A stretch of 36,473 bases of DNA from Lingula anatina (taxonomy: Eukaryota; Brachiopoda; Lingulata; Lingulida; Lingulidae). Below are positions 11,232 through 17,918 of the stretch, in pieces. The translations under genes were made by a program, and so were the position numbers. The first letter of the stretch is position 1. Every line of letters starts with the position of its first letter. A model generated the notes under the pieces. It had not been told where the DNA came from and did not search any database. It worked only from the letters and a program-made list of their open reading frames with translations. The stretch lies in contig NW_019774403.1 in assembly GCF_001039355.2 (NCBI RefSeq), forward strand, positions 534,444-570,916, read 5' to 3'.

Positions 11232-14200
11232 ACACGCGCACTAAAAACGAAATTCAAAGAAAATGGCACTAAACGTTTACATGAATTTGTCGAACCAAAT
11301 TAAGTCACATATTGATTTTAAATCGACCCATGCAAAAGGCATATTCCATTCCTTTTCCACGTAAGTTGTCAAGAGCCAATCATTGCTGTGAACATGTATA
11401 TAATATATTTTATATTTGCTGTTAAAATGCAAACTTATTTCACTGGTGTATAGTCGTTCGAATAAATGATATTCAGCTATTGGATCGCTATCATCCTTCA
11501 AATGAGTCATAAGGCCACTTTTAGAATATCATATCGTCCTGTTTGCATTTTGGTTTAACGGGTTGTCGGACTTTGTAGCACTGAACCACAAATTGAAATG
11601 TGTGCACTGTTTGTTTGGAAATTATACTTTAAATGTAGACATATTATGTTAATATCATTTATCAACGCTATTCAATGTTTATCATTTATCTGCTTCATTT
11701 CTCTTTATTAATGAGACCTTCAATACATGCGGCCGTCATCGGCAAAATTTCGAACATCATACTTAAGTTTGTTCCATTCTTTTAACTTGCATGGCCTATT
11801 ACTTAAATCAACTTATATCAAGGAGACACAAATAATGTATACAGATCTTAAGTACTTAGGTTGCTTGTAAACAAAGTACTCATGAATAATATATATATTC
11901 AGTGAAAGACGCTTCAATACATGCATAAGATTATACATACATATCTAATGGCCATGTTAACAGACTGTACAATACTACAACTACCTTCTACAACCAAGAC
12001 TAAGTGCCAAATATAGGCTACAGATATCTTAGGAATCCAAAAGATCTAAACGCAAAACTAAACCATCAATGCGTGTTTTTATAACAAGTGCAATGTGCGT
12101 CAAAGTTGGTACCCTTTTTAATTTTTTTATCAATTTTTTCTCTTTATTAGTATAAAGGAAATTACATCTTGATCATTCATATCTATGAACATTTACATTT
12201 TTATTAATAAGTTATTTACCTCTGTCATTACTGTAAAGTTATCTAGGCCTTCCTTGGTTGCTAGATTTATACATTATAACAATAAACGAATCATATCATC
12301 CTCTTTAAAAGCCAGAAAAAAAAACCTTACAACGTTATTTTGAATATTTATATATTTTAGAGATTAATGAATGTTCCAGCCGGCCGTGCCAGCGAGGAGG
12401 AACGTGTGTGGATTTAAAACACGGATATAGATGCATCTGCCCTGACGGACATTATGGAAAACAATGTGAAGGTATAGTTGAAACCAATATGTTTTATGAT
12501 TTTTTTAAACTTTCAGTGTACTCATTTGCAATGCTACTATTCGGCACTGGAAGTCTGTGGTGGCAAAGACTGGCAGGGATCATTCCTTTCAGGCACTCTC
12601 TCACTGCTTCTGCTTTTTTTCATGCCTCTCTTTTTCGAAAGACCTTTGTGCGTTTACATTTTAAATTACTATCACATTGATTTTAAGACAATATCAAACT
12701 CGAATGTTAACTCATCAAATCAACTCGGCTTGTATTTAATATAAAACGATACATTAGACATAAACCACGGAGAGCTTGATCGCAAAGTCATTCTGCCAAG
12801 TATGTTTTACACACACTGGTAGACCTGTACCAAGTAAAATTAACATGAAAGCTACATTTCTGTGATGATATGTTAACCTGGAACTTTTTAAAACGGAGCA
12901 ACCTGATAAGAATCATATATGAATCTGTTGTACATTGTAACATTACTTTCTGTTTTAGTTGTTGATCACTGTCGCAGTCAACCATGCCAAAACGGTGCAA
13001 CATGTGTGGATGGAAATAACACTTACAGTTGTATTTGTCCTCAAGAATACACTGGAGAAAACTGTGAAAATTGTACGTACTTTAAATATACTTTTTTGGA
13101 ATATATAAAATAATACTACTCAAAAAAGAAGAAAGGGAACACTTAGGGAAAGCAGATATTAAAAAGAAAGTTAGCTGTCTAATATCTAAAATAATTATTG
13201 TCAACAATTGCTTTTTGTATGGAGCATTTTGTATGGACTTTGCTGTCACGTATCATTATGCAAATAAGCATAACAAGGAAGGGGGGTCAAAATTATATTC
13301 ACAGCTCTGAGTCTTTTCGGCAGCGTGTGTCCGTCTCTGAAAACCATGCATGCTTCACAGGGCTTCCCATCGAGATTATTAATGTCTGGAGCGACTGACG
13401 TAGAATGGCATCCCCTTCTTGGGTTAACCATTGAGCGAGCTGACTGAGATCGACTTTAGAAGGGGTGTGTGGTTTTGATGAAATCATATTGCTTAGTGGT
13501 CCCATTAGGGGGCATACCAGGCAAACAGGCAAACCAGTTCATTCTGATCAACCTTCTGCTGCAGAAAAATTTTGGCAACTCTTGCAAAGTGAGATTGCAC
13601 AATGGGCCGATGGACTTTCCTACCGGAAAATTGCCATACCAGCTGTATGTAGGAGAATCTAGTAGAATCTAATCAAATTACCATCAATGACGTAAGTGTG
13701 GTGTGCCACCAAAACGCTGTCTTAAAGTTGCGTCTATCTTTAACACCTAGCGAGTTCTAAAATCGTGTTCTGGTTGCAAATCTAAGCTCAGTGAAGTGTG
13801 ACCATTCTTGACGTGCTTAGCTTCTTTAGCAAGGCGTCAATACCATGCGAGCTGTTTTGTATCTTGCCAATAGGACTGTTTAGCGGTTGTCGGCATTGAC
13901 TGGATTTCTTGAACATATTTCACTCCTTTAACGGCTTCTGACAGGTCATAAATGGTAGTGTGATTATGATTTGTCCTTCTGTGGGATCTCTGTAGTGTTC
14001 TGGAAGTGACAAATAATAAAGAAAATGGCCCTTGGCTGGGGTTGTGGCACAAGGTCGAACTGACCTGGGTTTGTTGGCGAACTCCGTAGCTGTTACCGTT
14101 TAAATGCTGATTCAGCCAGATTTTACCTGAAGGACTTACATCTAGTCTTCTGAAAGTGTCTTGTGTACTATAGCCTGAATGCATTTTATATGCTTATTTC

Positions 14201-15688
14201 CGTTCCTCTTTCCTCTAGTGACAAACCATGTCGTTGAATCATTGCTGAAGAATGTGTCAATCAAAACGCTTGCAGAGTAATTCTGACGCTGAGCATAACA
14301 TGGGCGTTTGCAAGCATGCTGCCTGTTCACCATAACCTTAAATTTCACCCGGGGTATAACCCTGAGGAGGTTGTGAGGCCAAGCCATTTTACCCCTATCA
14401 TACGTATGTCACAGCCCCAAATTATCAAAATTATTACTTCTAACAGGTGTTAAAGTTAATTTATATTGCAACACAGTTAAAGTAGAAGTTATTAATGTAT
14501 GAAATGAATAGATGTTGAAACAAACTTTTTAATGATATACAACATGTTGGTATATCTTGGTCAGAAGAAAGCCATTTTCCTTTCACCCCCCCCCCCCCCC
14601 CCCACCTACACGCAACTTTAATTACCTGAATAATTCTTCTCGTGACCTCCATAGATGGCTACACTCTCTAGTAATGTCTTAAGAGAATATTACAGAAAAC
14701 CAAACTTTTTAGAAAAAACAGGGACTAACTTTAAATATGGGACTGTATTCACTTATCATTGGTAAAGATGGGAAAATTGTCCTTTACCCCAGGAAAATCC
14801 AATTTTTGGCAATGAACAGTTATCATTCCTTTAAAGGAATAAATATTCTTAAGCAATAACTTATATTAAATGGTATTTACAGGGACAAAATGTCTAGCTG
14901 GCGGTACCCTTACCATAGGAAACGCGTCATTGACCTTTGAATTCAGTTCAGCAAAATCCAGCGCTTCTGCTTGGATGAAAGATTCTCAACCAACAGATCC
15001 CATCCACGCAAACACAGTGTGGTTTTTCGAAGGAAATAGCGGTAATACCGTCGTTACATACGACAGCGTGGAAGCAATGAAAAATAATTATGTAGCTGCA
15101 TCAACTATCCTCGCACACCCATGGTCTGGTACCGGCCACGTTATGTATAGAGACAATATGTATTTCCAATCTCATGGCAATAATTATATTGTAAAATATA
15201 ACTTCCAGAGCAATATCGCTTTAGACAAACAGATAGAAGGCTTGAGTGGCGATATAGACGGTTGCCAATATTTTCATGACTATTATTCTAATTCTGATTT
15301 TGCTGTGGATGAGTACGGACTGTGGTTAGTGTACGGAAACGTGACAAACAACTGTAGACTGGTCATCGCAAAGATAAACCCAGACACTCTCGACGTGGAG
15401 AAATCGTGGACGACGAGCATTTACAGCAAGAGCGTTGGAAACACGTTCATGAAATGTGGAGTTCTTTACGGCACATATTACAACCGTGATTATGTACGGT
15501 ATACCTACGACACCAACACTGGGAAACAAATGGTCCTTCCTCCAAATGAGATCACGTTCAAATATCCTGGAGCACACAGTGATAATGTCTTAGTCATGCT
15601 AGATTATAACCCCCATGACGGGCTTCTGTATTATGCAGATAATCCATACGGTTTCTTGGCCACGTATCCATTTACATATTCAGTGTAA
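2710..15688 (+). CDS. Secreted 15x EGF / olfactomedin-domain protein, 18 exons
   Basis: Joined exons give one open frame of 2871 nt, about 956 residues. Seen in order: signal peptide (about residues 1-20), an unrecognised region with two cysteines (to about 117), fifteen six-cysteine EGF modules (118-688) and an olfactomedin domain (689-956). Every intron is phase 1, so EGF exons can be duplicated or skipped without a frameshift. All modules carry the C-x-S-x-P-C O-glucose consensus between the first two cysteines, and all but one carry the O-fucose consensus before the third cysteine. No transmembrane segment is visible, so a secreted or matrix protein is likely. Olfactomedin proteins act in adhesion and matrix assembly; this specific function is unknown. 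The exon chain is well supported by frame and splice signals. Alternative exon use cannot be excluded. Confidence 0.88.
2961..3008. repeat. (CT)n then (GT)n microsatellite in intron 1
   Basis: About ten CT units are followed by about eleven GT units, just after the exon 1 donor. Confidence 0.9.
3940..4074 (+). CDS. Exon 2: N-terminal region, unrecognised
   Basis: This 45-codon exon is too short for most ORF calls. The acceptor TCATAG|G and donor CAAG|GTGAGA are both good. In phase 1 it is open throughout and includes [13 protein letters not shown] and YLKCKGGPL, giving one cysteine that could pair with the one in exon 1. It belongs to no family I recognise. Frame continuity on both sides supports it. 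Confidence 0.72.
4444..4557 (+). CDS. Exon 3: EGF module 1
   Basis: The six cysteines fit the EGF pattern: CYSRPC, CHNNGTC, CAC and a final [10 protein letters not shown]. The last segment fits the C-x-x-G-F-T-G consensus for extracellular O-GlcNAc. This module resembles none of the repeating types in the rest of the array. Confidence 0.85.
   Translation, partial: LLIHVTVDRVTITGRARPMGTPLPAPVCLVLLVLRVT
4579..4586. promoter_or_regulatory. Perfect CRE-like palindrome TGACGTCA in intron 3
   Basis: The full CREB/ATF consensus octamer sits about 20 bases after the exon 3 donor and close to a CACGTG E-box (4565-4570). One octamer can occur by chance, so function is unproven. Confidence 0.25.
4932..5048 (+). 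CDS. Exon 4: EGF module 2 (type C)
   Basis: It begins EINEC and has CSSQPC, CQRGETC and [12 protein letters not shown], which fits the Asp/Asn beta-hydroxylation pattern C-x-[DN]-x4-[FY]-x-C-x-C. The acceptor is TTTTCTAG and the donor AAAG|GTATCG. It is the earliest type C exon (compare exons 7, 11 and 16). Confidence 0.87.
5243..6307. mobile_element. Inverted-repeat element in intron 4 (MITE-like)
   Basis: A perfect 20-base inverted repeat (5326-5345 versus 6232-6251) lies inside longer, poorly conserved arms. The outer ends are TTTAAAGGG on the left and its complement CCCTTTAAA on the right. The interior is AT-rich and shows no transposase. This looks like an old non-autonomous DNA element of about 1.06 kb. 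Exact termini and target duplication were not resolved. Confidence 0.5.
6420..6533 (+). CDS. Exon 5: EGF module 3 (type A)
   Basis: It begins VVDHC and has CRSQPC, CQNGATC and [12 protein letters not shown]. The acceptor is CTTGTTTCAG and the donor AAAC|GTACGT. First type A exon of the array. Confidence 0.9.
6659..6772 (+). CDS. Exon 6: EGF module 4 (type B)
   Basis: It begins HIDGC and has CISSPC, CPSGATC and [12 protein letters not shown]. The D-x-x-C start and hydroxylation motif suggest a calcium-binding EGF. The following intron starts GTAATT and soon enters a CA microsatellite. Confidence 0.9.
6827..6889. repeat. (CA)n microsatellite in intron 6
   Basis: An interrupted CA tract. A CA tract lies at the matching position of intron 10 (8549-8573), and a CT tract lies at the matching position of intron 15. 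Confidence 0.9.
7168..7278 (+). CDS. Exon 7: EGF module 5 (type C)
   Basis: It begins EISEC and has CASRPC, CQRGGTC and [12 protein letters not shown]. It encodes the same protein module as exon 11, and its sequence differs from exon 11 at very few positions. Confidence 0.9.
7818..7931 (+). CDS. Exon 8: EGF module 6 (type A)
   Basis: It begins VVDHC and has CRSQPC, CQNGATC and [12 protein letters not shown]. It is nearly the same as exon 12. The acceptor CTGTTTCAG is shared by all type A exons. Confidence 0.9.
8138..8260 (+). CDS. Exon 9: EGF module 7 (type A variant)
   Basis: It begins WVEAGDHC, three codons longer than other type A exons, and has CLSQPC and CQNGATC. Its [12 protein letters not shown] has Thr where the hydroxylation motif needs Asp or Asn. 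The tail shares [10 protein letters not shown] with exon 5, its partner in the duplication. Confidence 0.88.
8377..8490 (+). CDS. Exon 10: EGF module 8 (type B)
   Basis: It begins DIDGC-like after the split codon and has CISSPC, CPSGATC and [12 protein letters not shown]. Its main difference from exon 6 is a Phe-to-Tyr change. Confidence 0.9.
8549..8573. repeat. (CA)n microsatellite in intron 10
   Basis: Shorter version of the tract at the homologous position of intron 6. Confidence 0.9.
8858..8968 (+). CDS. Exon 11: EGF module 9 (type C)
   Basis: It begins EISEC and has CASRPC, CQRGGTC and [12 protein letters not shown]. It is the duplicate of exon 7, including the preceding GTATGCGTATTTTTTAG acceptor region. 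Confidence 0.9.
9622..9735 (+). CDS. Exon 12: EGF module 10 (type A)
   Basis: It has CRSQPC, CQNGATC and [12 protein letters not shown]. It is the duplicate of exon 8, but reads [10 protein letters not shown] where exon 8 reads [10 protein letters not shown]. Confidence 0.9.
10102..10215 (+). CDS. Exon 13: EGF module 11 (type A)
   Basis: It has CRSQPC, CQNGATC and [12 protein letters not shown], ending [11 protein letters not shown]. The donor is AAAA|GTAAGT. This is the last exon preceded by the duplicated intron sequence. Confidence 0.9.
10455..10568 (+). CDS. Exon 14: EGF module 12 (singleton type)
   Basis: It begins KITEC and has CVSAPC and [12 protein letters not shown], ending [10 protein letters not shown] (O-GlcNAc consensus). 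CANGAKC has Lys where the O-fucose motif needs Ser or Thr, so this is the one module without that site. It has no close copy in the gene. Confidence 0.9.
11025..11138 (+). CDS. Exon 15: EGF module 13 (type B)
   Basis: It begins DIDDC and has CKSNPC, CPNGATC and [12 protein letters not shown]. It is a more diverged type B copy. The donor is CATG|GTAATA. Confidence 0.9.
11139..12360 (+). other. Intron 15, 1.2 kb, nothing recognised beyond a (CT)n tract
   Basis: A CT microsatellite sits at 11201-11228, at the place where introns 6 and 10 have CA tracts. The rest is AT-rich with no further EGF exon or element seen. Confidence 0.6.
12361..12471 (+). CDS. Exon 16: EGF module 14 (type C)
   Basis: It begins EINEC and has CSSRPC, CQRGGTC and [12 protein letters not shown]. 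The acceptor is TATATTTTAG and the donor GAAG|GTATAG. Confidence 0.9.
12959..13072 (+). CDS. Exon 17: EGF module 15 (type A)
   Basis: It begins VVDHC and has CRSQPC, CQNGATC and [12 protein letters not shown]. The donor is AATT|GTACGT. The final T joins GG of exon 18 to make Trp at the start of the olfactomedin domain. Confidence 0.9.
13111..13700 (-). mobile_element. Decayed Tc1-like DNA transposon, C-terminal transposase remnant, in intron 17
   Basis: On the minus strand, 13299-13450 reads LAQWLTQE, then [14 protein letters not shown], then DTRC. This resembles the conserved Tc1/mariner transposase C-terminus (L..L...EW..IPQ..I..LI.SM ... GHTRY). About 190 bases further on, the terminus AAGTGTTCCCTTTCTTC (minus strand) followed by TTTTTTGAGTAGTAT is the inverted-repeat style of vertebrate-type Tc1 elements and abuts TA. 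Upstream frames are broken. I did not find the other terminus, so the element is truncated or its far end is eroded. Confidence 0.6.
13700..14400 (-). other. Possible further transposon debris in intron 17
   Basis: Two overlapping minus-strand open frames (13837-14184 and 14142-14387) lie behind the Tc1 remnant and are unusually long for this AT-rich DNA. I could not match them confidently to a transposase N-terminus. They may be the eroded 5' half of the same element or a second insertion. Confidence 0.3.
14585..14603. repeat. Poly-C tract in intron 17
   Basis: A run of about 18 C residues. Similar G or C homopolymers occur near 9874, 18065, 25988 and 27631. Confidence 0.9.
14883..15688 (+). 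CDS. Exon 18: olfactomedin domain and stop
   Basis: The single exon encodes about 267 residues. Recognisable olfactomedin hallmarks in order: Cys near the start (TKCLAGG), [74 protein letters not shown] and YPFTY at the end. The first Cys and the one in MKCGV match the conserved disulfide. Asp of DFAVDE, Asn of GNTF and Asp of LDYNP correspond to the calcium ligands described in myocilin (family knowledge, alignment by eye). A second cysteine pair (DGCQYF, NNCRL) is extra. The ATG at 14870 lies across the intron end and is not the real start. Confidence 0.93.
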
Positions 15689-15709
15689 CGATCTGGGTTA
15701 GGCCAGCAA

Positions 15710-15715
15710 AATAAA
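15710..15715 (+). other. Poly(A) signal AATAAA of the EGF-olfactomedin gene
   Basis: It lies 22 bases after the stop codon. A second AATAAA at 15808-15813 may be an alternative. Confidence 0.5.
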
Positions 15716-17709
15716 CCAATAGTTTTGCAATTAAGGAAATACCCTTCTCTTTGTATGTGAGTTCACGCGCGTTTGCGTTGGTTTGAGACTAGATACAATT
15801 ACGGTGAAATAAAGGGAAAACTGTTGCAATTTGCATTCCAATCCTTGCAAATACAAACTGTATACACTGAGCAAGAATACCTGTATTAACGCCCCATGTG
15901 AATTATAATTGTTACTTGTTATGGGCTACGGACAGTAGCCTAATCTGCACTAGCTAGGGAAAGCCACTCATTCTCAATACATAGGTCCATTTGAAAAAAT
16001 AAATAAATAAATAACCGAAATGTAAAAAATATGATACATGTGGGAGATATATTCGCGAATTCAACTTTTTATAAATCTCTGGTGACAGAAAGTGATAAAT
16101 CTGGTTTTTTTATGTAAAGCATCAAATATTTTAAAATTCATGCGTTGCTTCATGTAGTATTTCTTCAGTAACAAAAGAAATTAGCCTATTTTGGCAACGA
16201 ATATTCGCACGTTATTAATATTAACAAAAATTTAACTGCGCTAAAGGGGTATTAAGCTACGAGCTGCACGTTTATTGTGCTGGCACATTTCGTCCTCATT
16301 CTCAAGTATATTTTTTCACAAAGACTGGCAACAGATTTTTCATCCTACTTTCTATGAGAATGCAGTTTTGTTGTGTTTCGTGTCCTGTTGCCAAATTATC
16401 TTGCTAATATGGAAGAAAGTGGATTAGGGATTTTAATAATCTCTAAAATACAACAAAAACCTTCAAACGACTAAAAATAATGACCTGTACCAAAAGATTT
16501 AAGGACGTTTTTTTATTATTTTTAAAAACCCAGCTACACCATGAAAGAAGCCCCAAGCCATTTATTGAATTATAAAAATTAACATTCAAGACATTTTCTG
16601 AGACCTAAGACCTCATACTCGCTTCCAGATTTTCTACTTAAGTAAAAACAAACTACGCGTCGATCTATTGAAGAATGTGAGATAGTGCTGCGACTGTAAC
16701 TAAGGTTTAGAGTTTAGTCCGTTTATATATTAATTTTTTTTGTGTGACTTCAGATAAATCTAGTAATTATACTTTTATAAGTTGCTATTTTGATGTTAGT
16801 TAAGTTCCACTTGGACAAACAATTCTTCCGCTCGCCTACTTTTAATAAAAATTTTAAAAAATGTTAAGTGAACCTTTATATTGTGAATGAGTGAGTACGG
16901 ACAGTAGACCTCATCTGTGGCATATACAACAAAATCCCCTTGTATTGCATGGGGCATTTATAATTTCCCTCATTGCAGAATTAAATAACCCACTGTAGGC
17001 CTACTACAGTAGCATACTTGTTCAAAAATTATTACTTAAGAATACTACTTAAAGAGTAGGCTACAACAGAGTTTGATAGCTCTGAAAAATACAAGTTTAT
17101 GTTATTTCAGCTAGGTTTTGATTATAGGCCTATAGGCTTATTATTGACTGAAAAATATGCCACAATTAATTTGTAGGGTACGTCTAATGTCATAAGCTAC
17201 AGTTAAATTTATCTTATAAATTGGCATTGACACGTTTACAAACAGTAGGCCTACCTTCTGAACGGAGTGCAACACAGCTGCCGTATTTTTATAGTAGGCC
17301 TACGCGGTAAATGTGCCCCTGGGCCGAACGTGCCCTGGGCCCAGTAACTCGAAAGCACCGCGCATTGCGACCGAGCGCAAGAGTCTCGATTCCATAACTC
17401 ACCCATACTTGCCCCATATAATACATTGTAGTCTCTGTGTGATATTCGCGATGCTTTCAAGTTACGGGGCTCATGGTCTCCCCTACGGCCAGATTAAATT
17501 AAGTTGAAAAAATTCTGCCCTGATAAAAGAAAGCTGAGGTTCTGAAGTACCAGGAGGCTGTTTAGTTAAAGAAAACTTTTACGCTTCAGAATGAACAGGG
17601 TGAACCTATTTTTAACCATGAAGGAATCATGTGGATTTTGAGATGGTCCCTTGAGCAATGAAACCGGAAGTTATCAAACCGAATCGAGGCCGTCGGGCTT
17701 CGCCAAATA
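15716..17709. other. Intergenic region, probable MSRB2 promoter at the right end
   Basis: Mostly AT-rich and without coding signal. Several TAGGCCTA-type octamers cluster near 16997, 17127, 17247 and 17295. A locally GC-richer stretch (about 17255-17400, with CpGs and a CCTGGGCC direct repeat) lies 300-450 bases before the MSRB2 start. No TATA box is obvious there. Confidence 0.45.
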
Positions 17710-17860
17710 ATGGCACCAGCAGCAGTTGGTGCGTGTTTAATCTTGTCTCGAAGAGTGCTCAGTGGATCAGTTTATATTGTAACTAAGCGACAGATATGTT
17801 TTAGTATTCCGTACAGTTACAGAAGATATAAAGCCTTGCGGTATATGCACACAACTTGCA
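17710..17860 (+). CDS. MSRB2: MSRB2 exon 1: mitochondrial presequence
   Basis: Fifty codons with no Asp or Glu and many Arg, Lys, Ser and Tyr. The donor is TTGCA|GTAAGT, phase 1. Joining to exon 2 keeps frame and gives an Arg codon. Support comes from splice match, frame and presequence character, without transcript evidence. Confidence 0.72.
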
Positions 17861-17870
17861 GTAAGTGCAG

Positions 17871-17918
<48 letters not shown>

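Noticed and set aside
12478-12744. Hydrophobic open frame after exon 16, a possible transmembrane tail by exon read-through
   Set aside because: A good donor (GAAG|GTATAG) ends exon 16 and a strong acceptor opens exon 17 in the same phase. Similar read-through frames follow other type C exons by common descent.
14870-14882. ATG at 14870 as the start of a separate olfactomedin gene
   Set aside because: It lies across a TTTACAG acceptor, has no signal peptide, and phase-1 splicing from exon 17 gives a sensible Trp codon at the domain start.
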